Assembly (NCBI GenBank): GCA_028023455.1
Contig: JAQFVV010006200.1
Coordinates: forward strand, 8,110,521 to 8,174,520
DNA from: Epiperipatus broadwayi
Taxonomy: Eukaryota > Onychophora > Udeonychophora > Euonychophora > Peripatidae
Length of the DNA: 64,000 nucleotides
Direction of reading: 5' to 3'
Shown here one piece after another: positions 23,310-35,560 of the stretch (position 1 is the first letter of the stretch; the number at the start of each line of letters is the position of its first letter). A program made the position numbers and the translations under genes. A model generated the notes under the pieces. That model did not search any database and was not told where the DNA came from. It saw only the letters and a list, made by a program, of their open reading frames with translations.

Positions 23310-24926
23310 TATATATTGATTAAGAGTATTTTGATTAAAATATAAAATAAATAATGCAGTTTTATTGTGCTATCTTTTCTGATCAAAATTTATAAAAATT
23401 AAAATACTTTTTTTTGGGTTGTTCAAATTTTTCCATAGATTTATAATGGTTCCTGGATTTTCAGTTGTACTCTAAATAGATTCTTACCAAAAGATCCATA
23501 TATAAGCAGTAATAAATTGTTTATTGCTTAGTTCATAAGAAATTTGAAACTGTAATGTATCTAGCATTAAACTTTAAGCAATATATTTAAATCTAAATAG
23601 AAATATTAATCTATTTTTCACCTTCAATTATTGATGATTTGAAGACATCATAAATATGACTTTAAAAGCTATAAGAATTATTCATAAAAGATAACAATGC
23701 AAATCAATTTGGACTAGATCAGTTTCTATATATTTAAGATATCAGTTTATGCCAAGTATCTGACTTCTATCCTTTGGCTCAAATTATTCTGTAGGAAGAT
23801 GAACAGAACTGCTCGCGGAAACTTAAGTAAGCTAAAAACGTCATGTGATGTTACTGTTGATTTTAATTTTGATGTACCATTTAAATTTAAAAATTAAGAA
23901 AAATAGTATGAAAATGACTAACATATATAATTTAAATAAATGACTAATGCAATCCTGAATATTCATAATTAACATAATTCTAAAATAATCTTATATATTC
24001 ATGATTAACATGCATAAAAATAGTATTCATATTTATGCAGATATATTTACACATAAATTCAAAGTATGAAGCTATTATAAAGTCATTTAAGTTATTGCAA
24101 CAATGAATTACAATCAGCAGTGTCAAATGATTGTCCAATTATAAATTGCTAACTCCACAATTTCAAGTCAACCTCATTTAAATATTTAAATAATCAAAGT
24201 AATACAATATGAACAGATGTAGGTTGGTAAATAACAAGAAGGATCAAAAGCAAAATACATGGATGAGAGAACAAATAGCTATCACTGTGATCATTAAATG
24301 AATTAGAAAGGTGAATAGAATTTCACTAGATATATTGGTAAAATAAAAAAAATAGATAACTGAACTCTTAAATGTGTAAAAGACTTAGAAAAAGATCACA
24401 TAATAGATTGATGGTTAAAATTTTTTTTTGAAATAATGGTAAAAGATTATGAAATGGACAAGCTGAATTAAAGATGAAGACATCTATATCCTGCAATGGT
24501 GATATCAATTATTAAAACTATATTTATTAATACTGAAATTGTTATCACTTATATTTTACAAGATTTTTTATTAAGGCAGTCTGAAAAATGGATTTACTTA
24601 ATCACAAAAATGAATAGATAAATTTTATGCTGACTGATTTTTGCAAATAAGCCAACATGATTTTGTGATTAATAATTTACTCAAATATTGCATAACATTT
24701 AAACTTTTTTCCTTTAAATCAAATTAAAATTTTACATTTGGGGTCAGTTAAATATTTTAATTTTAGTTAGGGCAAAAATAATCATAGATTCAGAATCCAT
24801 ATGAATACCTTGCCTTCCAATAATAATGAAGACTGCTTTCATATTAAAACATTTTTTTTTTACTTTTACGGTCAATACCCATTCATCTGATCAACCCAGA
24901 CTTACTAGAAAATATTCTAACTAATA
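23310..24926. other. Intronic sequence, nothing recognised
   Basis: AT-rich intron DNA with no exon or element terminus that I can support. Confidence 0.5.
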
Positions 24927-25399
24927 ATATACCTACATGTTTGAAAAGGAAGGTTTTTAATAAATATGTTTTACTAGTTCTTACTTATGGATCTCAGCCT
25001 TGGATATTTAATAGAAGAGCAATACAGAGTATTCAGACCACTCAAAGAAGTATGAAGAGATGCATATTAGGAGTAACAAGAAGAGATCGAAAATGCAATA
25101 TATGGATAAGAGAACAAATGAGTGTTACTGACATCAGGGTGATAGAATTAAAAGATTGAAAGTGGAGTTGGGCTGGACATATTGCCAAAAGAGATGATAA
25201 TAGATGGACAATTGAAATCTTATGCTGGATTCCAAGAGATTGTAAAAGACCCAGAAAGGGACTAAATGTTAGGTGGATGGATGAAATAAGAAAGTGTGCA
25301 GGGATGAGATGAAGAAGAGAGGTTAGAGATTGGGGGAGAAGGACAGCTTGGAGAGACATTCATCCTGCAGTGAATTGATAATGGTTGACAATGATGATG
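24927..25399 (+). mobile_element. 5'-truncated RTE 3' end with 13-bp target duplication
   Basis: This 473-bp insertion matches the last part of the RTE copy at 56552-59846, starting at the segment MCLKRMVFNKCVLPVLTYGSE. The first frame (24941-25159) reads KRKVFNKYVLLVLTYGSQPW and then RRAIQSIQTTQRSMKRCILGV before stopping. It ends in the family's gatgatgat tail. A perfect 13-bp duplication ATTCTAACTAATA at 24914-24926 and 25400-25412 defines both ends. This is the typical product of abortive target-primed reverse transcription. Confidence 0.93.
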
Positions 25400-25412
25400 A
25401 TTCTAACTAATA

Positions 25413-27690
25413 GTTAAACACCCATTTACTGACCAACTAATCTAAAAGAATTTTTTTTATATTTCTGAACTGAAATATTTCAAAGCACACCACCTCAAAT
25501 TCAAGCCCTAAAGTAAGAGCATAGTAGGAAGATGGCCACCATTATGTCATAGAGGCCACACTGAAATCCCCCTAAAAAACATTACCAAGATCTTTATCTA
25601 TTTACAAGTTCATAATCAAATGCATAATTTATCTATAAGCTCTTAATACACAATTATAAATTTTATCAATCCTTATCATTAAATCTGATAATAAAGACAT
25701 TTACATATCTCTTTGATGAAGTCGCCATTCTGAATCTTAATATCAATTATACTACCAAGTATAGAAGTACATGCCTTAATCATTCTATAATGTTGTATCA
25801 ATGTCAACTCATTAAAAAATAAAAATTGAGTATTTTATTGCCAGGGAGTTCATAAGAAATTTGAACACTAACAATAGTGAAGCTGGGCTGCTTTCCATGA
25901 TTTTGTGTTCTAGTATTTGACACTCTCTCATAGCACCAACCTTATAAATGACCCAAATATCTCAACAAACTAATGGACTTCATTATGATTTAGCTTCAAA
26001 TTTGATAAACAACAATAAATTGGAGACAAGTAATATCAAGCTACCATTGTGGATAATCAAGTTGTTATCACTTGATTATAGTATCTTATTGCTTAGTTGA
26101 ATCAATCTGCTTTTAAATAGAAAAATATTCATAATTCACAATTACTCCAAGTAAGTAATTTTTAGAAAACATTACATGTACTGAAAGATAAGATGTGCTG
26201 TTAATAATGACAGACTCCTGAACATTAATAGGCTTAATAAAGTGATAATAAATTACTTAAAATTGTAAAGTGATAATAAATTATTTAAAATTGTTATTAC
26301 AACTCACAAGGAGAAAAAAAGAAACATATATAAAATAAGGAATAAATAAATCTAAGATCCTGAGAATACTGGATACTATATTCACCTAAAAGCTGTATAC
26401 CAATAAACAATTATATTCACCCTACTCTAGAGACATCTATAAACTTGACTAATCAAGGGACATTATATGGTTTAATGCTATAAAATACCCATCTTCAGAT
26501 TAGATTCTGGCTTTTGCTTTCATCTAGCAATCACTTTTACTCTTTTTTATTATTCATGCTAATGGCTTTAAATTAAAAAATGTTTTAAACCCAAGCTCAT
26601 TTGCATATTTACATAAATATGACACCAGTTCAGTGTTTATATATCTTACAGTCCAGTTCTATAATGAGAGGTTAATTCCAACAACATGTTAGCTTCTCGT
26701 GTTTCCAAGAACAACTATCTGTAAAGGAGTAAAATATGAATGCTAGATATGTAGTACATTAGATCCAGCTATCAATTCTAGTATTCACTATTGAAAGCAA
26801 AAACCAGGAACTATCTGGAGATATTATAATCTTATATTATCTGCTGTTCCATGATTATTCAAGCTCACAAGTGAAACAAGTGAGATGATCATTGATATTA
26901 TTGATAAATCATTGGAAAATAAAAGACTTATCAGAAGTTATGCCTTTGATTTCATATTTATTTGCTACATTAATGGCTACTTTATGTTGGTCATGAAAAT
27001 ATTTCACTTTAGAATAAACACACTTTATTTTCTCTAAGTGACTGCGCTGTAGTAAATTCTCAATCTTTCGTTTATACACGTATTGTTTTTCGGAATTTAT
27101 GATCCAGTTTCTTTCCAGAATTATTGCCAGAGAAGTACAGTTTTTATGACTTCATTATTTTTCGAGCTGTAGCATATATTACTGACAAATCATAATTCCA
27201 ATATTATATATTAATGTGCGAGTGTATATGTTGAAGCTATATATATGAAAACATATATATATATATTTCATTTTCATAAATTAAAAATCATGAATAAGTT
27301 TAAATTTCTTTTAAATAATTTTAATAAATAAAAGTTATATAGATATTTTATATGCACAGATAAAATTATTGACAAATCATAATTTAAATTATTTTTTAAT
27401 CAGAATTGAGGTTTAATTTTTTTATAACTTATAAGAAGTACTCTTCTTTTTCAAATTTCTTCTTCTGGTGTCTTATTTGATTATATAAAGTCTCCTAGAT
27501 TCATATTTTTTCACATTCCCTCTCCCCCCTTAAAAATATTTTAAATACATAATTGTAAATTGAAATTTCTTTCCTGTATTTTTGAACAAAATAAACATAT
27601 CCATATCATATATTTTATAGATCAATCACTTTTGGATTATATATTCATAAATCACATTTAAGTTTCAATATACATCCATCTAAAACTTAC
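25413..27690. other. Intronic sequence, nothing recognised
   Basis: Intron DNA between two hexosaminidase exons. A short tandem duplication (agtgataataaatta near 26240-26285) is the only repeat seen. Confidence 0.5.
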
Positions 27691-27778
27691 CATAAACGTG
27701 TAAGCATATTAGAACCATCAACATATTCACCCCATATACAACCTTCCCCTCCAATGAGATATTTTCTATGAGATTCTT
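27691..27778 (-). CDS. HEXA/HEXB-like: Beta-hexosaminidase, active-site exon (WGE motif)
   Basis: The exon is 88 bp, with acceptor TTTTTAG before 27778 and donor GTAAGT after 27691. It receives G from the 45293-45464 exon and passes TG to the 21932-22030 exon, both in phase. It contains YLIGGEGCIWGEYVDGSNM followed by LTRLW. The family motif is GGEACMWGEYVD; in human HEXA the Trp and Glu of WGE (Trp460, Glu462) line the substrate pocket, and both are kept here. Two motif positions differ from the usual sequence (Ala to Gly, Met to Ile). It is open throughout. The intron before this exon is 17.5 kb and the one after it 5.7 kb. Confidence 0.95.
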
Positions 27779-29353
27779 CTAAAAATAAATATAATAATCA
27801 AAATTATTTAAAGTTAACAAAAGTAGTACAAAAATATATTATTTATCTATATACATTCTTAAAATTATATTCACGCTTCATGCATGAAAAGAAAGAGTTT
27901 TTAAGTTTTAAATTGATTTATCAAAATTGATCTTAATTTCTTATTACAGATATCAGTATAGGTAAAGATAAAACAGTCTTTTTTTATAAATAGGTATTGC
28001 AGTGCGAAAACTTCTCCAATAACAATACGAGAGTAAAAAAAAAAAACAGTGCCTATCCAGAGACGCCATCTTCTGGATGATGACGGTTTGAATATTTTCT
28101 TATCATTATTTTACTTCAGATAAAAGTAATTAGATATTGATTTAGTAACCAATATTTGATTGCCCATCTATATAAACACAAACAATCAATGGACACCAGA
28201 TAATGGTACAAACTAAATCCCTGTTTGACATATTTATCTAGTATCCATGTTTATTAAGATCTACAACAGAGTAATAGAATGAATTACTGCTATTAATACA
28301 AATATATAAACTATCAAACCACATGATGCTTTGTTTAAAATATTCTTTATGACAAATCACTTTATTACTTCATTGTCATCATTAAAGCAGAGTTCCAATG
28401 TTATTCAGACCAAAACTTTGTAACATGATCATATTAAATGATCAACCAGAATTATAAATAAAAACAGCAAATTAGTTTGGCCTGCTTTAAAATCCTAATT
28501 GCTTTTTACTATCTGCCAATAATTATTTATTTTTGCTTCTCCACAACAATACAAATGTGTAGTCATTTATATATATATATAAAAAAAAAAACTGACAGTG
28601 AGAGAAAGCATCTCTTTCTATATTAACAACTCAAATAAAAGCTCTGTGTAATGGTGGAGTCAAATCTAAAGATTCCAGGATTGAATTTCTGCTGCATAAT
28701 GTAAATATAAAAGATTCATTTCGGACAATAAAATTGTTATATATTCAACCTGCTACTAAAATGCTAAAACATCACATGATTACCTCCTCACTCATGCAGT
28801 TAATCAAACAGATATATTAGTGATTGCATTGATCAAGAAAAGACCATAAGTAAGGATACCAGCCTGCTAAGCCTATTTCTATATGGCTTTCTCAATCAAG
28901 GGTCTGAGCTAAAAAAATGGAAAAAGTGAAATGGAATCAAAAATACTGAACGTGTAGTCAAAAAAAAATATGTTGCACAAACACACAATTCCATTATCAC
29001 AGTCAGTACAATGGATTGCAGATGGCACGAGAAGATCATGATTACTGGGCTCTATACTAACTAAAAGACTGAAGAAGAAAATGAGGCAGACAAAAAAATT
29101 GTTTGCATCAGAAATAGCAATTAGCATTTGATGAACTAATATCCTATCCTATAAGGCAGAAGAAAGAGGTTGGGAACTGTCTCTATGCCTTGAGAATAGT
29201 TTGAGATTATTGATTGTTATTGATATTGGGATTGTCTAAATGTTGATTGGTTTTAATGATTATATATATATAATACAAATAAAATGTCCGTTAATTAAAA
29301 ACTATTGTAATAAAAATAAAAATAATAAATATAACAGTAATTAATTATTATAT
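27779..29353. other. Intronic sequence, nothing recognised
   Basis: AT-rich intron DNA. A short GC-richer patch (28050-28090, gtgcctatccagagacgcc) could be a MITE end, but no partner was found. Confidence 0.4.
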
Positions 29354-29702
29354 ACAGTCTTTCAATCTGCTGAAGTACTTTCAGTAAATTCCTTAACCCT
29401 CCTCAATTGCTTCAGTTTTCTCGGATCATGAAAGGATATGTAAATATAAATTTAAGTTGGGTATTGAATGTGTTAAGATAATCCGTGAAGAGAGATGCCG
29501 TAATAAAATAAAAATTAAGCAGGCAATTTTAATAAATAGAAATAAAATAAATATAATTAATAGACAAGTTGCTAACATTAAAATTCAGGATTCATGGGAT
29601 TTGAATTGATGACATTTGCTTCCATTACGTTTTTTGAATTTAACGGCAGTTGAGGAGGGTTAAGGAATTAACCAAAAGTATTTCTGTGGATTGAAAGACT
29701 GT
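29354..29702. mobile_element. DNA-transposon-like MITE, 349 bp
   Basis: Terminal inverted repeats of about 57 bp: acagtctttcaatc and taattccttaaccctcctcaa-like blocks at 29354-29412, and their complements (gaggagggttaaggaatta, gattgaaagactgt) at 29647-29702. The interior is AT-rich and non-coding. TA dinucleotides flank both ends, which would fit a Tc1/mariner-type duplication, but that is too short to be decisive. Confidence 0.75.
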
Positions 29703-29883
29703 AATTACCATTACATAAATTATTTTTATTGTTATATATATATATTGTGAATAAAGTTTATTATAATGTTGTAATTGTGTGAAAACAGTATATAATACCT
29801 CTATTATAATAGGCACTCTAGAAAATTAGTATATAACATTTAATAGTTAATGAAGATATGCTGACGCTTTTAGGCAAAATGAA

Positions 29884-30039
29884 TTGATATAAAAATTAGC
29901 CTGAAAGTTTTGTCAAGTGAACTTATTTGGATATATATTTGAGTTGCATATGTAGATGTAAAATTGCAGATATAAGTTAAATTAGTCAGCCTAAATTAGC
30001 TCACTCACTAAAACTTGCAGGCTAATTTCTATATCACAA
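29884..30039. repeat. Foldback/MITE with ~30-bp arms
   Basis: The left arm (29884-29912, ttgatataaaaattagcctg...agtttt) and right arm (30010-30039, aaaacttgcaggctaatttctatatcacaa) are inverted copies separated by about 100 bp of AT-rich sequence. Confidence 0.7.
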
Positions 30040-30219
30040 CTTGTTATATTGATTACTCTCAAGAGTAAAGTAAACTCTACTACTAATTATTTCTTTATTT
30101 TATTTATTTCCTTTTAAAGAAATAAATTCATTTGTTGAATTTCAAGTTATTTCTGTCTTTATTTATTTTAATAATTGATGCTGGTATCATTTAATACACC
30201 TCCGAGTATAAAGCAAAAT

Positions 30220-31120
30220 GGCACAGATTGAAGTAAAAAGAACGTGATAATTAATAGAAAATCAATAATTTGTAATAGACCATGGAGGAACTAAATAGGC
30301 TGTACCAATAAGCAAAATGGCATAAACACTAGTGATGATATTGCCAAGTCATAATATTCAGAAGTTAGATATTAATACTGCTACAACATTGAATTTGTTT
30401 GTCGAACACGTTGAGCATTACATGTTTATAAATAAAGCTGAGGATTACTGATTTAAAGTGGCTATGTTGTTAGACTTTGTAGTAGAGGTGTTTTGCAAGT
30501 GACTAAACAATTGTATGACCCTAAAAGTCCCAAAGACATTCCATATCAGTAGAAAATCTGAATGTTTATTTTCAGCCAGCAGTGTCTAAATGGATAATTT
30601 CCAATAAGAAAACGGTCACAAATAATATCAAGATTATGATTAACTCTATGAACAGTCATGAGGCAATGTTAATTTGCCTCCAAGCTAAAAGACATGTTGC
30701 TAGATCAACTGTTGTTCAGAATGTCAGACTACAATTTCAAAAAAATATTGTGAGCCAAATTTGACATAGAGGATAGTAAATTAGAAAGTGTATTGCACAC
30801 AAAACTATGTTAGAGAGTGCATCAGATTTCCAAACTTCAACTAGTTTGCAAAACAAATTGATTATTGTGGATAAAGTACAAGCTGTTAGTATGAGTTTGA
30901 AAACTGCAAAGGATAATTTGATCTGTTATTGCAGCGGTGTGAAAGATCATATTAAAAAAAAAATTGCAAGTTTAAAAAAGAGATGTGTCATACATGTAAT
31001 ACAAAATAACATTTAGTTTGTGTCTTTCATCAAAAAAATAAGAGTTCAAAAGCTAAACTAAACCTGGATTTTAAATTGAGGGGAGGTGGAGTGGAAGTAA
31101 AGAAGATGTTAGGAAAATAA
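30220..31120 (+). pseudogene. Ty3/gypsy gag relic
   Basis: Pieced across broken frames, the plus strand resembles the gag of Ty3/gypsy retrotransposons. An early part reads LDINTATTLNLFVEHVEHYM near 30378. A segment with LYDPKSPKDIPY follows near 30510, then KDMLLDQLLFRMSDYNFKK around 30690-30745. A region near 30920-31010 carries CYCSGVKDHI and a C-x2-C-like nucleocapsid remnant. The spacing matches capsid followed by zinc knuckle. Several stops and frameshifts separate the segments, so it is inactive. No LTR could be delimited. A gypsy integrase relic at 49150-49780 is on the opposite strand and is a separate copy. Confidence 0.6.
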
Positions 31121-31394
31121 ATGACAATGGCTGCATTATATTAGACATAAATATATGTGAAAATAAAATAAATATAAAAGGGAACAATGGCATGAGATTG
31201 TCATTGATATCACCAAAAGATTGGAATATTGTTAGTGGCAAAAATAAAAATAAGTGGATGCTGAAAAATATGCACATATTTGCCATGGATGTAAATGGCA
31301 ACAATATATGTATATGGTAGAGTGATAGTTCCTGTAAAATTTAAGTACTAGGATTAAAATTCTATCCATGTTTATAATGAAGAGTAATACAAGC

Positions 31395-32640
31395 TTTATT
31401 TTGTATTTTTATATTGGACTATTTTCATCATCTAATATGTTATGGAATGTCTTTGGAAAAGTTTAACTTTATTTAAATATTCCAAATACATTCAACTGTT
31501 AGTAATAGCACATCAAATAAATTAGTATAAGCACAATGTTTCAAAAGGTATTATTCTCCCCTCTTCTTCAGGTGTTGCTGGCCTGACCAGTAACAGTACT
31601 AGCATGGGATTCGAACCTGGACCCTTAGATTCTGGATTATTGAATTTTAAAGTAACACTCTAACCAACTGAGACATCCTGCCAAAGGCAACAGTCAGTAA
31701 AAATTTCATATACTTATCTATGAGGTTCCTCCTGATTTCTCCTCTTTTTCCTAAGAGCAAAGTTGATTAGTGGTTTCCATACATTATGTATAGTCACCTT
31801 AGGTTGACTTGTGGGATTTTTTGCCATTATCATGTGAGCAGTTTCTTTAAATTTTCTTCTTTGTACATTTCCTTCTCTATCCAATATTTTTGTATTTTCC
31901 CAATTGAACATATGTTCATTGGAACATATATTGTCTGCTTCCTTAGACACAACTGTTTTATCTCTTCTAATCATCAGTTTATGTTCTTGCAAGTGCTTTT
32001 CAATCAGTCAACTGTTTTCACCAATATATGTTATTCCACATTGACATGGTATTTCATAGATGCAGTTTTTTCTTTTCAGCATTTCAAGTTTAGGCTTTGT
32101 AGATGTTAGAATTCCTCGTAGTGTGGTATGGCTCTGGAACTGTTCTGATGTTATACTGGTTGCAGATTTTCTTTAATTTGCCTATTTTTGGAATGTATGG
32201 ATACACTACAGTACCAGTAATTGTCTTTTCTCTTGATCATTCTTTTTGTTGTCTATTTAATGTTTTCTTAATAACACCTGATGGATAACCATTTTTCATA
32301 AGAGTTTGTTCTATATAGATCTTTTCTTTTTCCAAATCACTGATTTCTGAACAAACTTCTTTTGCTCTATTCTATAGTGATAGTATAACTCCATGTTTTA
32401 TGCTTCTGATACAATTGGATGTATAGACTAGGTATTTTCCTGTATGTGTAGGTTTTCAGTAAACTAGTTTTGATTTTGTTATGAGTGAGTCTTGTCACAA
32501 GAACATCTAAGAATGCCAATTTTTGTTCTTAATCTGATTCTGTTGTGAATTTAATTGAAGGGGATATGTTGTTCATGTGTTTCCAGAAAGTTTGTAGCAG
32601 TGCTTTACCATTGTATAATCCTCATAGCAAAGCCAAACTT
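31395..32640 (-). mobile_element. Penelope-like element, 5'-truncated, minus strand
   Basis: Read on the minus strand this gives the end of a Penelope-type reverse transcriptase and then the GIY-YIG endonuclease (about 31990-32080: NCIYEIPCQCG, then TYIGE and HLQEHKLMIRR), continuing in an open frame of 92 codons to a stop at 31714. The 3' tail follows: a tRNA-like segment with B box ggttcgaatccc (31606-31617) and an A-box-like part (31656-31678), a hammerhead-like core (31530-31571) and an end near 31395. The element is broken at its 5' side near 32640, where it meets the plus-strand copy. The endonuclease Tyr-Ile-Gly is intact here, unlike in its partner. Confidence 0.85.
31530..31571 (-). 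ncRNA. Hammerhead-like core in Penelope-like tail (minus copy)
   Basis: On the minus strand CTGAAGA (31571-31565) matches the conserved CUGANGA box. A stem II candidate of AG-rich and CCTTTT strands follows, then GAAA (31542-31539) and a short stem III-like part. Penelope-like elements are known to carry hammerhead motifs (Cervera and De la Pena). Stem III is weakly paired in this copy and a proximal stem I is not evident, so it is probably decayed. Confidence 0.45.
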
Positions 32641-33702
32641 TAGGTGGAAAGAACTAACTTACTGGTAAGCTTTGATGTGGAAAGTTTATTCATGAAAAAA
32701 CCATGTGACTGTTGTACGAAAAAGATTAAATGATGATAATAGTTTACAAACCAGAACAGTTCTTCCTATTGATAGTATAATGGAACTATTAACATTCTGC
32801 ATAAAAACAACCTACTGTCAATATAACACAGAATTCTTCCAACAAAATCAAGGGATGGCCATGGGATCATCACTGTCACCCTTGCTCAGCATCATTTAGA
32901 TGGAAAAACTTGAAACCACAGCCATAAATACTACTCCATATCCACTTAAAGTGTGTCTTCAATATGTTGATGATACATTTGTGGTATGGGCACATGGTGA
33001 GATACAAATACAGTCACTCTGGATGCACATTAACAACATATCTCCTACAATTAAATTAACAATGGAATCAGAAAAAGAATAAAAATTGGCATTCTTGGAT
33101 ATTCTTGCAACAAAACTCCCTCAGGGTAAAGTAAAAACAACAGTGTATAGAAAACCAACACACAATGGCAAGTACTTGGCATATATGTCCAATTATACAA
33201 GAATCATTAAACAAGGATTTGTACTATCATTATGGAACAGAACAAAAGAAGTTTGTTCAGAAACCAGTGATTTGGAAAAAAGAAAAGATCTATATAGAAC
33301 AAACTCTTATAAAAAATAGAGAACAAAAAAAATCATCAAGAGAAAAGACAATTATTGGTACTGCAATGTACCCATGCATTCCAAAATAGCAGAAAAATTA
33401 AGGAAAATCTGCAATCAGTATAACATCAGAACAGCTTTCCAGAGCCATACCACACTACAAGGAATTCTAACATCTACAAGGCATAAACTTGAAATGCTGA
33501 AAAGAAAAAACTGCATCTATGAAATACCATGTGAATGTGGAAGAACATATATTGATGAGAGCCGCCGTCCCATTGAAAAGTGCTTGCAAGAACATAAATT
33601 GATGATTAGAAGAGAGAAAACAGATATGTGTAAACTAGAAGACCATGTATATACTAATAAACATATGTATATGAAATTTCTACTGACTGTTGCCTTTGAC
33701 AG

Positions 33703-33775
33703 AATGGCTCAGTTGGTTAGAGTGTTATCTTAAAATTCAATAATCTAATAATCCAGGTTTGAATCCCATGCTAGT
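33703..33775 (+). repeat. tRNA-like segment with pol III boxes inside the Penelope-like tail
   Basis: TGGCTCAGTTGGTTAGAGTG (33705-33724) is a good match to a tRNA A box, and GGTTTGAATCC (33756-33766) differs from a perfect B box (GGTTCGAATCC) by one base. The minus-strand partner has the perfect B box at 31606-31617. Spacing between the boxes is close to that of tRNA genes. I see no full cloverleaf, so this is a tRNA-derived module, not a tRNA gene. Confidence 0.65.
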
Positions 33776-33801
33776 ACTGTCACTGGTCAAGCCAGAAACA
33801 C

Positions 33802-33845
33802 CTGAAGAAGAGGGGAGAATAATACCTCTTGGAATGTTGTGCATA
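33802..33845 (+). ncRNA. Hammerhead-like core in Penelope-like tail (plus copy)
   Basis: CTGAAGA (33802-33808) is followed by a stem II of AGAGG (33809-33813) with CCTCT (33825-33829). Then comes GGAA (33831-33834) where GAAA is expected, and a stem III candidate TG..CA that puts T-A at the cleavage site position. One core base differs from the consensus. A proximal stem I is not visible. It is homologous to the minus-strand copy at 31530-31571. Confidence 0.45.
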
Positions 33846-34418
33846 TACTAACTTGTTTAAAGTGCCATTACTAACAATTGAATATATTTGGAATATTTAA
33901 ATAAAATTAAATTTTTCTAAAGATATTCAATATGTATATTAGATGATAGAAATAGTCCAATATAAAAATACAACTAGAACACCATCATCACAAACCTTCG
34001 TGAGAATATAAGCTCTTTACTAGATAGAAAATGATTTTATCCACTAGAGATATACCTTAAGATAATTAAAAAAGTACAACTGGAAGCAGAAGTCAGAAAT
34101 GCTTCCTCTTTTATTTAAGTCAAGATTGGCAAATTAGATATCAAAGAACTGAGAAATGCTCAGTATTTATTGTTTAAACTAAGTAAGATTCCATTTGCCT
34201 TAAAATCAAAAGTTAGATGAATGATAGGGTGACTAGACAATAATTATATTGTAAAACAAACAAACAAAAAAAAAAAAAACAAGAAAAAAGAAAGTTGTGT
34301 AATGAAGAAGACATACAAGTATATGTGGTGTTCCAGAATATTCGAGGGGATAATCTAGCACTGTTGTGCAGCATATAATAAGTTTATTGTATTTAAAAAA
34401 TTTTAAAGATTATTAAAA

Positions 34419-35560
34419 TGGAGAATGAAAATAAAAATGAAAAGTAGCAGGAAATTTTGGAAGCAAGTACTTCTGAAACTAGCTGAAAAGAAGATAGCTT
34501 AGAAACTTCAGATATTCCATCCAGATAGTGATTCATCCAAACAAAACATAAAAAAACTTAATTAATAAATACAAATGCATGAGAATATTGCAACATCATC
34601 ACAATTAGACATGATGCAGATGATTAACAGATTATTTAAACAAATGTGATTGAGATCAATGGAGCACAATCAAAAGCAAATGGAGCAAATAAACCAAATT
34701 ATGGAAAATAATCAAAAGTAAATTAACAAAACTATGGAAAATAATCAAAAAGTTAAACAAAAGCAAATGGAATAAATAAATCAAACTATGAAAAATAATC
34801 AAAAATATAAGGAACTTAACCAAAAACAGATAGAATCAAGGTTTGAATATAAACAAAAACATATGGAATTGAGATTGATGGAGCAAATAAACTGAACTAT
34901 AGAAGATAATCAAAAATGAATGGAACATATTTCAAAAACAAATGCAATTGAAACTAGAAATATTAGACCAAAAACATGAGAAAAATCACCATAAGACAAA
35001 TGAACAGATTGAGCAAATAATGCAAATTAAAAAAACTATGTTTATGCAAAAGATGAAATAAAAGAAGTAGAGAACAAAATTAAAAAAAATAAACATGAGA
35101 CAGATAAACAACTTGAACAATCTCAGCACATTATGGTAACAAAACTCCAATAATTCAAAACTGAAATGAACAAATCTCAAGAAATTCAAAATACACAAAT
35201 AGATCAAATGATGCTCCATTATGTAAATCAGCAAAATATAGAAGTAGACACTACATTAAAATTACATAATCAAGTAATGCAAGACAACCTAGATACACAA
35301 ATCATAAAATTTAAAGTTGATATGATGGCAGATCTCCTAAATAGAACTGAAAAGTTAGAACAGCAGATGTCAACACTTTCTATACATTATATAAGAAATC
35401 AGATAAGGTTGCACAGATAGATCACTCCCTTAATAATAATATCATTCTAAATAAACATGAAGAAATAAAACAACTTTATATAGCTGACCAGAAAATAATT
35501 ACCAACAAAACAAATGATTTTTTAAAATGAATATAACTAACTTAATAATTTGGTTTCCAG
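34419..35560 (+). pseudogene. Decayed Lys/Gln/Asn-rich, coiled-coil-like coding relic
   Basis: From an ATG at 34419 (MENENKNEK) through many interruptions, the plus strand repeatedly encodes short units rich in Gln, Asn, Lys, Glu, Ile and Met, such as QMEQINQ-like pieces around 34670-34760. An open part at 35166-35420 reads MNKSQEIQNTQIDQMMLHYV and later DMMADLLNRTEKLEQQMS, with heptad-like spacing of hydrophobics. Units of roughly 45-60 bp recur in the DNA. It could be the N-terminal part of a retrotransposon gag, but no knuckle, protease or RT is adjacent. I do not assign a family. Confidence 0.35.

Larger units (their letters stand above)
32641..34000 (+). mobile_element. Penelope-like element, 5'-truncated, plus strand
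   Basis: This starts inside the reverse transcriptase at LLVSFDVESLF (about 32660). RT motifs follow: NQGMAMGSSLSPLLSII (about 32849-32899, with a stop directly after), QYVDDTFVVW (32960-32990, catalytic YVDD) and AFLDILATKLPQGKVKTTVYRKPT. Then comes a GIY-YIG endonuclease (about 33506-33605: CIYEIPCECGRTYIDESRRP and CLQEHKLMIRR). The endonuclease core reads YID instead of YIG. The tRNA-like segment (33703-33775), a hammerhead-like core (33802-33845) and the tail to about 34000 follow. Stops at 32900 and 33083 and a shift near 33320 inactivate it. Confidence 0.88.

Noticed and set aside
29072-29090. CTGAAGAAG near 29070 as another hammerhead
   Set aside because: No GAAA at a suitable distance and no stems.
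28909-29127. 72-codon minus-strand open frame with several Cys
   Set aside because: The Cys pattern is irregular and there is no splice context; composition is that of random AT-rich DNA.
33703-33775. tRNA gene at the A box/B box pair
   Set aside because: No acceptor stem or cloverleaf; the same segment recurs in each Penelope-like tail.
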